Shown piece after piece: positions 29,563 to 41,329 of a stretch of DNA of 42,282 nt. The DNA comes from Nitrosomonas sp. GTDB taxonomy: Bacteria > Pseudomonadota > Gammaproteobacteria > Burkholderiales > Nitrosomonadaceae. Location: the NCBI GenBank assembly GCA_021774195.1, contig JAJFJJ010000048.1, positions 1 to 42,282 of the forward strand, given 5' to 3'. A program made the position numbers and the translations under genes. Position 1 is the first letter of the stretch; the number at the start of each line of letters is the position of its first letter. The notes below the pieces were generated by a model. That model saw only the letters and a program-made list of their open reading frames with translations, was not told the DNA's origin and did not search any database.

Positions 29563-31203
29563 TTGCTGGAAATAGCCTTGATTTCATTGATATTGATTAG
29601 TGTTGGACTATTAATTATATCTTTAAGATCTGTTTGGAGTATTTGTAGGGAACAAGGGACATTTGGGCCTGATTACGCATGGAAATGTTTAGGGTTTTTG
29701 ATAGCCCTATTTATCTTGGGTTACCTGGTTTATTTATCTTCATTGCTGGAATCAGAGATGCAAGTGATTGACTTTGTTGTTGTTTTCACTTTGTTTGCTG
29801 GAAGCTGCTTTGTTGTTGCAGTGATGCGTTTAAGTTTAATCAGTATCAAAGAAGTTAAGAAGAGTGATTTGCAAGTACAGCACCATGCATTACATGATGC
29901 GCTGACTAATTTGCCGAATAGAGTATTGCTGAATGAAGCTATGTCAAGGGCGATTGCGATTGCTAAAAGAAAGAATGGCTCGTTGGCCGTGATGTTAATG
30001 GATCTTAATAACTTTAAAGAAGTTAATGATACTTTGGGGCATTTTTCTGGCGACAAGCTGCTTCAGTGTGTCGCCCCAGTGCTAAAAAAATCGGTTCGAG
30101 AGATTGATACAGTCGCTCGTCTTGGCGGTGATGAATTTGCAGTCATTCTACCTGATGCAAATATTGATGATGCGAAGACAATTGCCTCCAGGATTATTTG
30201 TGCGATGGAACAGCCCTTTTTAGTCGACCAACATGAACTTAATGTCGGCATTAGTATTGGTATCTCCCAGTACCCCGATGATGGTGTAGATGGTGATTCA
30301 TTGTTGCAAAAGGCTGATGTTGCAATGTATATCGCAAAACACAATGATTCAGGTTTCTCAGTTTATGATATAAGTCGTGGTGAAAATTCATTGGCTAAGC
30401 GGGTCGTGCTTGAGAAGCTTCGTAGTGCAATTGCAGAAAATAAGTTGACGCTCCATTATCAACCGATTATTAATCTGCATACTGGTGGTCTTTATGCGCT
30501 CGAGGTATTGACCCGGTGGCATGATGATGAGCTTGGTGATATTCGCCCAGATGAGTTTATTCCTGTTGCCGAACAGTCGGGAAGTATTAAACAATTGTCT
30601 TTATGGGTGTTAGAAACAGCAATTAGGCAATTTATGAAATGGAAAGAATTTAATTTGAATTTTATCTTATCGATAAATCTTTCGGCTAAAGATATTCAAG
30701 ATGAAGGAATGTTTAATACGCTACGGCATTTATTATCTAAATATGAAATGAATCCCAGTCAATTGAATATTGAAATAATCGAAAGCAGTATGATGCTCGA
30801 TTCTAAACAGCCCAATCATTTAATTTCGGAATTAAATCAACTCGGTGTTTCGTTGTCAATAGATGATTTTGGCACGGGTTTTTCGCCGCTATCTTATTTA
30901 AAGAAACTGTCCACTCAAGCAATAAAAATAGATAAATCATTTGTTGTTGATATGTTGGATGACCATAGCGATGATGTGATTGTACGTTCAATTATTAATA
31001 TTGCACATAATTTGAACCAGGCTGTGGTGGCAGAAGGGATTGAAACTAGTGAGTGCTTGGAGAGATTAAAGGAGCTCAATTGTCGCTATGGGCAAGGCTA
31101 TTTTATTTGTCGGCCGTTACCAGTCAATCAGATTAATACTTGGCTAGAAGAGAATGGTATAAAAGACATGGCGATAGATGAGGAAGCAATCGTTGCTTCG
31201 TGA
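29563..31203 (+). CDS. membrane-bound GGDEF-EAL cyclic-di-GMP protein
   Basis: Three hydrophobic segments (about 3-20, 40-62 and 68-90) anchor the protein. A diguanylate cyclase domain follows with an intact GGDEF (about 188) and an inhibitory I-site RxxD five residues before it (REIDTVARLGGDEF). The phosphodiesterase domain has EVL in place of EAL (about 314). It keeps the metal and catalytic residues in NLSAKDI, ESSMML, IDDFGTGFSPLSYL, KIDKSFV, EGIET and QGYFICRPLP. Both activities are thus possible. The TTG start is supported by AGGAG six bases upstream. No separate sensory domain is visible beyond the membrane part. Confidence 0.93.
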   Translation: MLEIALISLILISVGLLIISLRSVWSICREQGTFGPDYAWKCLGFLIALFILGYLVYLSSLLESEMQVIDFVVVFTLFAGSCFVVAVMRLSLISIKEVKKSDLQVQHHALHDALTNLPNRVLLNEAMSRAIAIAKRKNGSLAVMLMDLNNFKEVNDTLGHFSGDKLLQCVAPVLKKSVREIDTVARLGGDEFAVILPDANIDDAKTIASRIICAMEQPFLVDQHELNVGISIGISQYPDDGVDGDSLLQKADVAMYIAKHNDSGFSVYDISRGENSLAKRVVLEKLRSAIAENKLTLHYQPIINLHTGGLYALEVLTRWHDDELGDIRPDEFIPVAEQSGSIKQLSLWVLETAIRQFMKWKEFNLNFILSINLSAKDIQDEGMFNTLRHLLSKYEMNPSQLNIEIIESSMMLDSKQPNHLISELNQLGVSLSIDDFGTGFSPLSYLKKLSTQAIKIDKSFVVDMLDDHSDDVIVRSIINIAHNLNQAVVAEGIETSECLERLKELNCRYGQGYFICRPLPVNQINTWLEENGIKDMAIDEEAIVAS

Positions 31204-31239
31204 AATACTTTAACAATACAACGATGGCAATAACCGAAT

Positions 31240-32103
31240 ATGTTACAAATATTTGTTAAGTTAGTTGTTACATTTTTTGTCGTTTATCTTGCGATTGTTT
31301 TATTGGTGTTCCTCACGCAGGCAAAGTTGATTTATTTTCCGCAGGTCTCTCGTGAGCTAGCCGTTACACCAGGGCAGATTGGTTTGGGTTTTGAGTCGGT
31401 TGAATTGACTACCGCTGATGAAGAAACCATACATGGCTGGTTTGTTCCTGTACCTGACGCGAGGGGGACAATATTATTTTTTCATGGCAACGCCGGAAAT
31501 ATTTCGCATCGAATGGATTATCTGCCGATGTTTCAACAATTGGGCTATCACCTGTTGATCATTGATTATCGGGGTTATGGCCAAAGTAGTGGCTCACCTT
31601 CAGAATTAGGTACTTACTTGGATGCGGAGGCTGCCTGGAACTATCTTGTCGAGGTAAAAGGGATTGCGCCATCAAGAGTGGTTGTTTATGGTGAGTCACT
31701 CGGCGGCCCTATTGCCGCATGGCTCTCTGCACGTGTAAACCCAGCTGGTTTAATATTGGCGTCAAGTTTCACATCGGTGCCTGATTTAGCTGAAACAATC
31801 TATCCTTTTCTGCCAGTGCGGTTAATGTCTCGTTTTAATTACGACACACGTGAATCGTTAGCATCTATTACTTCTCCGGTGTTGGTGATGCATAGTCCAC
31901 AGGATGAGATCGTACCTTTTGATCATGGGCAAGTTTTGTTTCAAGCAGCGTCTGAACCAAAGCAGTTTCTGACTTTGGAAGGAGGGCATAATTCAGGTTT
32001 TGTTTTTATGCGTGAAGAATGGGTTTTAGCATTAGATGAATTTCTAACTGCTTTGGAACATGAAAATGAAGTGTCCGTTAAGGAAATAGCTTTCCCGGGT
32101 TAA
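31240..32103 (+). CDS. membrane-anchored alpha/beta hydrolase (Bem46/YfhR-like)
   Basis: The 287-residue protein has an N-terminal membrane helix (LVVTFFVVYLAIVLLVFLTQ). An alpha/beta hydrolase fold follows, with FFHGNAGNISHRMDYLP, DYRGYGQSSGSPSE, the nucleophile elbow VVYGESLGGPIAAW, Asp in HSPQDEIVPF and His in GGHNSGFVF. This matches the Bem46/ABHD13/YfhR group, whose substrates are mostly unknown. It is 37 bases after the GGDEF-EAL gene and may be co-transcribed. Its 3' end overlaps the convergent FAD oxidase gene by 26 bases. Confidence 0.87.
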   Translation: MLQIFVKLVVTFFVVYLAIVLLVFLTQAKLIYFPQVSRELAVTPGQIGLGFESVELTTADEETIHGWFVPVPDARGTILFFHGNAGNISHRMDYLPMFQQLGYHLLIIDYRGYGQSSGSPSELGTYLDAEAAWNYLVEVKGIAPSRVVVYGESLGGPIAAWLSARVNPAGLILASSFTSVPDLAETIYPFLPVRLMSRFNYDTRESLASITSPVLVMHSPQDEIVPFDHGQVLFQAASEPKQFLTLEGGHNSGFVFMREEWVLALDEFLTALEHENEVSVKEIAFPG

Positions 32104-33445
32104 GAATATTATTGGGGTCAAAGAGTTTTTTAATATCTTTCATTAGCTGCATGGTTGTTGGGTCAATCTCTTTGCTGACAAAGGCACGTTTTTCACTTCC
32201 GATACCATGTTCGCCAGACAGTGTTCCGTTAAGCTGGATAACCAAATCGAATATTTCATCTAAACATTTCTCTGCGCGTTTTACTTCTTCTGGGTTATCC
32301 GGGTTAATCAATAGATTGACATGGATATTGCCATTTCCCACATGACCAAAATTGACATTGGCAATTTGATAGCGCTGACTTAATTGTGTCAGTTTTGTTA
32401 AAAATTCAGGTAATGTGCTGACTGGAACGACGATATCCTCGTTGATTTTTTTTGGCGCTACTTCGCGTAATAACGGAGAAAGTGTTTTTCGCGCTTTCCA
32501 TAATGAGGCCGTGTCCTGCACTTGTTTCGCTTCAATGAGATCATTGTGTTGACAGGCTTTAAGGATAGTTGCAACAGCGTCCGGTATTTCCTTGGCCGTA
32601 CCATCAACTTCAATCATTAACATGGCTTTTGAGTCGGTGGGCAATAAGCCCGCATTATGACCACGGATCAGATTCAAAGCGCCAGAATCGAGAAATTCCA
32701 GTGCACTTGGCAGTTGAGGCTGTGACATAATCCGTACAATGGCTGAAGTACAGCTGGTTAAGTCTTTAAAGTGTGCGGTAATACCGGCTACAGTTTGTGG
32801 TAAAGCGGTTAGTTTTAAGGTGGCTTCTGTCACAATTGCTAATGTTCCTTCTGATCCAATAAGTAGACGCGTCAGATCATAGCCAACAACGCCTTTGGTC
32901 GTGTAACAGCCCGTTTTAATGATGTCCCCGGTGCCGGTGATCGCTTTTATTCCTAAAACGTGATCGCGTGTTGTGCCATATTTCACGGCGTGTGGGCCAC
33001 CAGCACTGGTGGCAATATTTCCTCCGATGGTACAGTAAGCGGCACTGGAAGGATCTGGTGGCCAGAAGAAACGATGTTGCTTGGCTGTGTCTTGTATCGT
33101 TTGGTTTAGCACACCAGGTTCGGTAACAATGACCCGATTGGCTGGGTCGACGGTAATGATTTTGGTCATGCGTTCGAGTGATAGAGCAATGCCGCCCTGT
33201 TCCGGTAGGCTGCCGCCTGCTGTGCCGGTTCCCCGGCCACGTGGTATTAATGGGATGTTATATTGATTGCATAGCTTGATGATGGATTGGATTTCTTCAA
33301 CAGTTAGTGGGAAAAGTACCGCATCAGGTGGGAAGATCTTGCGGCTGTTGTCATACGCATAGCTATAACAATCCACCGGATCGGTATAAAAGCGATCCGC
33401 TGGAAATTGTGTACATAGATCAGTAACGAGACTAGGTGGCAGCAC
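32078..33445 (-). CDS. FAD-linked oxidase, GlcD/D-lactate dehydrogenase type
   Basis: This flavoprotein oxidises a 2-hydroxy acid such as glycolate or D-lactate. The N-terminal PCMH FAD-binding domain shows IPRGRGTGTAGGSLPEQGG and CTIGGNIATSAGGPHAVKYG. The C-terminal FAD-oxidase domain includes NFGHVGNGNIHVNLLI and the diagnostic LSGEHGIGSEKRAF. At 455 residues it matches GlcD-like dehydrogenases. No glcE or glcF partner is present, so it probably acts alone or with a distant partner. It lies 23 bases downstream of the BON lipoprotein gene, on the same strand. Confidence 0.9.
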   Translation of the reverse strand: MLPPSLVTDLCTQFPADRFYTDPVDCYSYAYDNSRKIFPPDAVLFPLTVEEIQSIIKLCNQYNIPLIPRGRGTGTAGGSLPEQGGIALSLERMTKIITVDPANRVIVTEPGVLNQTIQDTAKQHRFFWPPDPSSAAYCTIGGNIATSAGGPHAVKYGTTRDHVLGIKAITGTGDIIKTGCYTTKGVVGYDLTRLLIGSEGTLAIVTEATLKLTALPQTVAGITAHFKDLTSCTSAIVRIMSQPQLPSALEFLDSGALNLIRGHNAGLLPTDSKAMLMIEVDGTAKEIPDAVATILKACQHNDLIEAKQVQDTASLWKARKTLSPLLREVAPKKINEDIVVPVSTLPEFLTKLTQLSQRYQIANVNFGHVGNGNIHVNLLINPDNPEEVKRAEKCLDEIFDLVIQLNGTLSGEHGIGSEKRAFVSKEIDPTTMQLMKDIKKLFDPNNILNPGKLFP

Positions 33446-33468
33446 GGGTTTCTCTGTGTTCAGAACGC

Positions 33469-34053
33469 TTAATTTAAATACTCGAATACCCGTACGACCT
33501 TGGCGACTCCGGGTGTTGATCTGGCAAGTTCTGCCGCATCATCCGCTTCTGCGCGCTTAACCATACCGAGTAAATAAACAATTTTGTTTTCCGTGACTAT
33601 TTTGATATGGTTGATCTGGAAACCACGCGCCCCGATGAAGCGCGTTTTAACTTTAGATGTAATTAATGTGTCGTTGCTGCGAGACGCCAATGAGCTTTTT
33701 TCGGAGACTTTAACTTCATTGATAATGTTGCGTACATTATCGACACTCATGACTAATTTTTCGGCTTCCTTAATGACGGCTTCATCAGGTGCTTCCCCAG
33801 TTAACAGCACATTTCGATTGAAGCTGGTGACGTTAATATGAACATGATCACCTAATTGTTGATTGATACGCCTAGCACTTCTCAGTTCGATGGATTCATC
33901 TTCTATAAATATGCCGCTGGTTCGTCTGTCTTCGGATATTACTGCGCCGGTACTTGCGCCTGCGCCAACACCAACTGCAACTAACGGAACACAACCGGTA
34001 ATCAATGGGAAAAGTAAAAAAAATGGCAGCCAGTTTTTAGTGTTAATTTGCAT
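33469..34053 (-). CDS. outer-membrane BON-domain lipoprotein, DolP (YraP)-like
   Basis: This 194-residue lipoprotein has the lipobox LITGC (Cys about 21) and two BON domains (INVTSFNRNVLLTGEAPD... and IKIVTENKIVYLLGMVKR...), each near 60 residues. Between them is the SNDTLITSKVKTRF segment shared with E. coli DolP/YraP. DolP binds anionic phospholipids at division sites and helps outer-membrane integrity. Orthology is inferred from the motif order and similar length. It is probably co-transcribed with the FAD oxidase gene. Confidence 0.88.
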   Translation of the reverse strand: MQINTKNWLPFFLLFPLITGCVPLVAVGVGAGASTGAVISEDRRTSGIFIEDESIELRSARRINQQLGDHVHINVTSFNRNVLLTGEAPDEAVIKEAEKLVMSVDNVRNIINEVKVSEKSSLASRSNDTLITSKVKTRFIGARGFQINHIKIVTENKIVYLLGMVKRAEADDAAELARSTPGVAKVVRVFEYLN

Positions 34054-34288
34054 TTAATTTGCTCTCTAGAATTGGACAATCTTATTGCTGATAATACAGT
34101 AAAATAGCCCTATGACGAATATTGAATGATGACAAGAATGTGTTTTGGTCGATGGTTCGTATTTCAATGTAAAAGTTTACCCTTTATCGTTCATCTGGTA
34201 TGAATTTATTAATGATTGGCGCCTTAATATGGCATCAATTAATTTTGAATGAAAATTGATACGTATTGCCGAACGATTACAAAAGTAA

Positions 34289-35203
<915 letters not shown>

Positions 35204-35325
35204 ATATACTCAGCATTGGTTTTTAGAGGGGTAATGATCGTATGAACTTAATTAACCTCAAATAAATATAAAGCTAAAAAGTTTCTGTTAATTGAGTCGA
35301 CTGGGTGTAAGGCAAATTAAAGCGA

Positions 35326-35399
35326 TGGAGGCGGGGGTCGGAATCGAACCGGCGTAGACGGCTTTGCAGGCCGCTGCATAACCACTCTGCCACCCCGCC
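35326..35399 (-). tRNA. tRNA-Cys (GCA anticodon)
   Basis: The minus strand folds as a cloverleaf. The acceptor GGCGGGG pairs with CCCCGCC, followed by U and an encoded CCA. The anticodon loop reads CTGCAAA (anticodon GCA) and the T arm contains GGTTCGATTCC. It is 74 bases with CCA. It lies 115 bases downstream of tRNA-Gly on the same strand, so they are probably one transcript. Confidence 0.96.
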
Positions 35400-35514
35400 A
35401 TTATCACATAAGACGCTAGTGAGTGAATCACGAGTTTGTGACGGGATTAAATATAAACACGTCCATTACCAGTGAAAGCTTTAAGTTTCAGATGAGTTGT
35501 TCAGTTAGGAAAAT

Positions 35515-35589
35515 TGGAGCGGGAAACGAGGCTCGAACTCGCGACCCCAACCTTGGCAAGGTTGTGCTCTACCACTGAGCTATTCCCGC
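35515..35589 (-). tRNA. tRNA-Gly (GCC anticodon)
   Basis: The acceptor GCGGGAA pairs with TTCCCGC, followed by U and CCA. The D arm is AGCTCAGTGGTAGAGC, the anticodon loop is TTGCCAA (GCC) and the T arm has GAGTTCGAGCCTC. The sequence is close to E. coli tRNA-Gly(GCC). It is 75 bases including the encoded CCA, and is upstream of tRNA-Cys. Confidence 0.97.
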
Positions 35590-35801
35590 AGTAAGAAGTC
35601 CCTATGCTACTCAAGACACTTCAGAAACAAAAGGGGGATTATAGTGATGCTGCCAGTTTTGTCAAGAATAGCGACGATTTTATTGGCATAAATCAAAAAT
35701 TTTTGTGTTATGAGGTAATGGAGCATGAGGCCATCATGCTAAATGGCATTGAAGTTCCAAGGTAATGTTACAGCAAATGCCTGCTAAATAAGTTCATTGG
35801 A

Positions 35802-35968
35802 CTAGGAGGCTGTCCGAGAATAGAATAATCTACTGCAGGAAAGTCATTATGGTCATATTTTCCGGTCATTTTCATTAAATAGAACAACTATTCGCCTCAA
35901 ATGACCAAAGAATCTGTCTCAAAATGGCTTCCCTTTACTACGATTACTATTCTCGGACAGCCTCCTAG
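35802..35968. mobile_element. MITE-like element upstream of the ATP synthase operon
   Basis: A perfect 22-base inverted repeat bounds this 167-base segment (CTAGGAGGCTGTCCGAGAAT... on the left and its complement on the right). The outer CTAG is itself palindromic and could be a 4-bp target duplication of YTAR type, as made by IS5-group transposases. That would leave a 159-bp element with 18-bp ends beginning GAGGCTGTCC. There is no believable ORF inside. An inner TGGTCAT.../ATGACCA dyad is present. It ends about 67 bases before the atpD start, so it may carry or displace the operon's promoter. Confidence 0.75.
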
Positions 35969-35984
35969 CTGCTGTCTTGTGTGA

Positions 35985-37837
<1,853 letters not shown>

Positions 37838-37855
37838 TTGATAGCGGAGGCGAAT

Positions 37856-38128
37856 GTGAACGACAAGCAGTTACGCAAATCGGTCGAGCAGCAAATTAAG
37901 CGTATGCAGCGTGCCGAGAAAGATCGTCCGACATTATTGGCCCAATCTGTTTTTATGGGAACGCTTTCCTTGTTATTGGTGTTGCCGGTTATTGCCGGTG
38001 CATATCTGGGTAATTGGTTGGATGATAAGGCGGATGGTTATTCTATTCACTGGACCATCGGATTGATTGTTGCGGGTCTCATTATTGGCATGGCGAATGT
38101 TTATTTATATATGCGGGAGCATCACTAA
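37856..38128 (+). CDS. atpQ: AtpQ/AtpI-AtpZ-like small membrane protein of N-ATPase
   Basis: This 90-residue protein has a basic, helical N-terminal part (KQLRKSVEQQIKRMQRAEKDR) and two membrane segments (LSLLLVLPVIAGAYLGNWL and IHWTIGLIVAGLIIGMANVYLYM). The pattern fits the AtpI/AtpZ family, found as atpQ in N-ATPase operons and thought to aid assembly of the c ring or carry Mg2+. The GTG at 37856, five bases after GGAGG, is preferred to the track's TTG at 37838. Its TAA overlaps the atpB ATG (TAATG). Confidence 0.8.
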   Translation: MNDKQLRKSVEQQIKRMQRAEKDRPTLLAQSVFMGTLSLLLVLPVIAGAYLGNWLDDKADGYSIHWTIGLIVAGLIIGMANVYLYMREHH

Positions 38129-38802
38129 TGAATGCGCCGGCTGTTGTATTTTATATTGGTCCATTTGGTATCACCTCGGTGGTTGTAACGACCTGGGGAA
38201 TCATGCTGGTGCTGGGAGTTTCTTGCTGGTTAGTGACGCGAAACTTGTCGTTACTGAAGCCTGGACGATTACAAACCATGTTAGAAGGTTTGGTTGCTGC
38301 AATGGAAGCAAGTATTGAAGCGGTCTTGCCTGGCCAAGCCAAACAACTGCTGCCATTTATCGCCACTTTGTGGATTTACATTGTGATCGCAAATCTGACT
38401 GGTTTGATTCCGCAATTGCATTCACCGACTGGTCATTTGTCAGTTACAACCGGGCTGGCGGTACTGGTGTTTCTATCGGTCCATTGGTTTGGCATTCGCA
38501 GTTATGGCATTCGCCAGTATTGCAAACATTATCTGAGTCCCACACCATTACTGTTGCCATTTCATTTAATTAGCGAAGTGACGCGCACCATTGCATTAGC
38601 GGTGCGTTTGTTTGGCAATATTATGAGCCTGGAATTGGTGGCGTTGCTGGTGTTGCTGGTGGCAGGATTGCTGGTGCCGGTACCGTTGTTAATGTTGCAC
38701 ATTGTCGAAGCATTGGTACAGGCCTATATTTTTGGGATGTTGGCGTTGATTTATGTGGCAGGTGCGCTGCAATCAAAACAATCGAAAGGAAATGATCTAT
38801 GA
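38128..38802 (+). CDS. atpB: N-ATPase Fo subunit a
   Basis: The stator membrane subunit forms the ion half-channels. It is 224 residues with about five hydrophobic segments. The essential Arg lies in ALAVRLFGNIMSLELV, and the last-helix region is EALVQAYIFGMLALIYVAGAL. It is shorter than E. coli AtpB, as is usual for N-type a subunits. It starts in a one-base overlap with atpQ, leaving no room for atpR, which normally sits between them. Its stop overlaps the atpE ATG (ATGA). Confidence 0.93.
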   Translation: MNAPAVVFYIGPFGITSVVVTTWGIMLVLGVSCWLVTRNLSLLKPGRLQTMLEGLVAAMEASIEAVLPGQAKQLLPFIATLWIYIVIANLTGLIPQLHSPTGHLSVTTGLAVLVFLSVHWFGIRSYGIRQYCKHYLSPTPLLLPFHLISEVTRTIALAVRLFGNIMSLELVALLVLLVAGLLVPVPLLMLHIVEALVQAYIFGMLALIYVAGALQSKQSKGNDL

Positions 38803-39065
38803 GTGACATGACTTGGTTTACCATTCTTTCCACTGTCGGGGCAGCACTTGCAGTGGCCATTGGTATGATGTTTCCGGCATTGGCGATGGGGCGTGCCATT
38901 AGTCAAGCTTTGGATGCGCTGGCGCGTCAACCGGAAGCTGAAAAGTCCATCATGCGTACGTTGTTTATTGGTCTCGCGATGATCGAGTCGTTGGCCATTT
39001 ATGTGTTGGTGATTGTGCTGATTATCCTGTTCCGCAATCCGTTGCTGGAATATTTAGTTAACTAA
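38799..39065 (+). CDS. atpE: N-ATPase Fo subunit c (rotor ring)
   Basis: The 88-residue two-helix proteolipid has the polar loop ARQPEA (42-47) and the ion-carrying Glu63 in GLAMIESLAIY. In sodium-binding c subunits (for example Ilyobacter) a Gln in helix 1, plus Ser and Thr after the Glu, coordinate Na+. N-ATPase rotors usually carry Glu at the helix-1 position. Aligning on RQPEA, that position here is Met30 (FPALAMGRA). Ser64 and Tyr68 are kept, but Thr is Leu65. I infer that this ring more likely carries protons. Confidence 0.93.
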   Translation: MSDMTWFTILSTVGAALAVAIGMMFPALAMGRAISQALDALARQPEAEKSIMRTLFIGLAMIESLAIYVLVIVLIILFRNPLLEYLVN

Positions 39066-39080
39066 AATTGGATTAAAACT

Positions 39081-39830
39081 GTGGATTTTGACTGGACAAC
39101 ATTTGTTCTAGAAATAATCAATTTTCTGATCTTGGTCTGGATCTTGAAGCGGTTTTTGTATCAGCCTGTACTGGGCATCATTACTAGACGCCGGGCGGGC
39201 ATTGAAAAAACATTGGCGGATGCAAAACGCATTGAAACAGAGGCTAGTGAACTCAAACGTAAGAATGAGCGATATCTTGCTGAATGGGAGGCTGAGAAGG
39301 AAGTTGCGCAAGCAAAATTGAGCGCGGAGCTGGCCACGTTACGTGAAAATAAATTGGTTGAATTGGAAGCTCATCTCAATGAAGAAGCGGCACGACGTCG
39401 TGTGTTGGATGAACGTAACCGCAAAGATTTTGAACGTTTATGTGAGGAAAAAGGGATTGCGCAGGGGGTTACTTTTACCAGCAAATTACTGACCCGGCTA
39501 GCATCAAAGGAATTGGAGCAACAGTTATTCTCGGTGCTAATTGAGGACTTGCAAAATATCCGTGAACAAGATCGGCATGCAGTGATAGAAGCGGCGGCTG
39601 AGCCAGAGTTGTATGTAAAAGTGCAAAGTGCATTTGTATTGGAAAATGAACAGCAAGAAGTATTGTCTCGTTTATTAAATGAAATAACTGATAGAACATT
39701 ACCGATTGAGTTTTTGGTTCATTCAGAATTGATTTCTGGTTTGCAAATTGATATTGGGCCGTGGATTTTACATGCCAATTTGCGCGATGAGTTGAAAGTT
39801 TTCAGTGGAGTTTTACGACATGCCAAATAA
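39081..39830 (+). CDS. atpF: N-ATPase fused b-delta subunit
   Basis: This 249-residue stator protein starts with a membrane segment ([24 protein letters not shown]) and a long charged coiled coil typical of subunit b. It then continues into a C-terminal domain ending in [23 protein letters not shown], which resembles the end of subunit delta (OSCP). The fusion replaces a separate atpH gene, as in N-ATPases. The GTG start at 39081 lies 15 bases after atpE. It overlaps atpA by 11 bases. Confidence 0.9.
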   Translation: MDFDWTTFVLEIINFLILVWILKRFLYQPVLGIITRRRAGIEKTLADAKRIETEASELKRKNERYLAEWEAEKEVAQAKLSAELATLRENKLVELEAHLNEEAARRRVLDERNRKDFERLCEEKGIAQGVTFTSKLLTRLASKELEQQLFSVLIEDLQNIREQDRHAVIEAAAEPELYVKVQSAFVLENEQQEVLSRLLNEITDRTLPIEFLVHSELISGLQIDIGPWILHANLRDELKVFSGVLRHAK

Positions 39831-41307
39831 TGCTGTTGCGGCGACTGAAGCGCAGACAGACTCATTATTAACCAACCAAGCTAATTGGTTATTATCCTAT
39901 CGGTACGGTTTGCGCTTGTCGGAGCAAGGCACGGTTATTTCAGTCGGTGATGGTATTGCCTGGATTGATGGTTTACCTTCTGCCTGTATGGATGAAGTGG
40001 TGCGGTTGGAGGATGGTAGCAGTGCACTGGTGTTTCATTTGACGCATGATCGACTGGGCGCTATTTTGTTGTACCAAACAGCGCGTTTGACCGCCGGTAC
40101 GCAAGTTTATCTGACCGGCAAGCGGCTCAGTATTGGTGTCGGTGATGCTTTACTAGGGCGGGTGATTGACCCATTGGGTTCTGCGCTTGATGACGCTGGT
40201 GCCATTTTATTCAGTGGCTCTCGTTTACTGGACGTGCGTTCACCCCCTATTATTGCACGTGAATTTGTGGCGCAGCCGTTATATACCGGTAACAAGATTA
40301 TCGATACTATGATTCCCATCGGCAAAGGTCAGCGACAACTGATTATTGGCGATAATGGCAACGGTAAAAGTACATTGGCGCTTGATACGGTGATTAATCA
40401 GCAAGATAAAGCAGTGTATTGTGTTTATGTACTAATCGGACAAAAGCGTTCCACTGTGGTGAATGTTATAGAAACGCTACGCCGTGCCGGGGCATTAGCG
40501 TATACAGTAGTCGTGGTGGCAGAGGCGACGGCCATGCCAGGCCTGAAATACTTGGCACCTTTCGCGGGTTGTACGGTGGCAGAAGACTGGATGGCTGCCG
40601 GGCGTGATACGCTGATTGTATATGATGATTTGAGTACGCATGCACGTAGTTATCGTGAATTGTCCTTGTTGTTACGTAGACCACCGGGACGGGAGGCTTA
40701 TCCTGGAGATATTTTTTACCTGCATTCACGTTTGCTGGAACGTTCCACACGCCTATCTGCAAAACAGGGTGGTGGTAGTATGACGGCGTTACCGATTGTC
40801 GAAACAGAACAAGGTGAAATTGCTTCGTATATCCCGACCAATTTAATTTCAATTACCGACGGACAGATTTATTTTGATCGGCAGTTATTTGCTCGGGGTT
40901 TTTTGCCGGCGATTGATGTGACGCGTTCGGTGTCACGTATTGGTGGTAACGCGCAACATGCGACAATCAAGAAGGAAGCTGGACGCATGAAACTGGATTA
41001 TTTACAATTTCTAGAACTGGAGGTTTTTACCCGCTTTGGTTCGCGGTTGGAAGCCAGTATGGAAGCGCGTATCAAGCGTGGTCAGATATTGCGGGAGATA
41101 CTCAAGCAGGACTCGCTCGTGCCGCTCACCATTGAATTTCAAATGGCTTGGCTGGTGGCCTATAACGAAGGGCTGTTTGATAACCTAGAACTAGAGCAAG
41201 TTGCGCCGCAATTGGCACATTTGCGAGAACAGGTAGAAAAGGCCAGTTTGAATATTGATGAAGGTCGTGAACAATGGAAAATACTGATATATGCTTGGTT
41301 AAAATGA
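39820..41307 (+). CDS. atpA: N-ATPase F1 alpha subunit
   Basis: The non-catalytic nucleotide-binding subunit has P-loop [18 protein letters not shown], which differs from the usual GDRQTGKT but still fits Walker A. It also has [23 protein letters not shown] and the arginine-finger region [11 protein letters not shown]. The start at 39820 ([10 protein letters not shown]) is chosen because GTGGAG lies nine bases upstream. The track's 39805 GTG is that ribosome site itself. The product is 495 residues. Confidence 0.94.
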   Translation: MPNNAVAATEAQTDSLLTNQANWLLSYRYGLRLSEQGTVISVGDGIAWIDGLPSACMDEVVRLEDGSSALVFHLTHDRLGAILLYQTARLTAGTQVYLTGKRLSIGVGDALLGRVIDPLGSALDDAGAILFSGSRLLDVRSPPIIAREFVAQPLYTGNKIIDTMIPIGKGQRQLIIGDNGNGKSTLALDTVINQQDKAVYCVYVLIGQKRSTVVNVIETLRRAGALAYTVVVVAEATAMPGLKYLAPFAGCTVAEDWMAAGRDTLIVYDDLSTHARSYRELSLLLRRPPGREAYPGDIFYLHSRLLERSTRLSAKQGGGSMTALPIVETEQGEIASYIPTNLISITDGQIYFDRQLFARGFLPAIDVTRSVSRIGGNAQHATIKKEAGRMKLDYLQFLELEVFTRFGSRLEASMEARIKRGQILREILKQDSLVPLTIEFQMAWLVAYNEGLFDNLELEQVAPQLAHLREQVEKASLNIDEGREQWKILIYAWLK

Positions 41308-41329
41308 CCGTTGTGTGCTTTGCGTTTTT

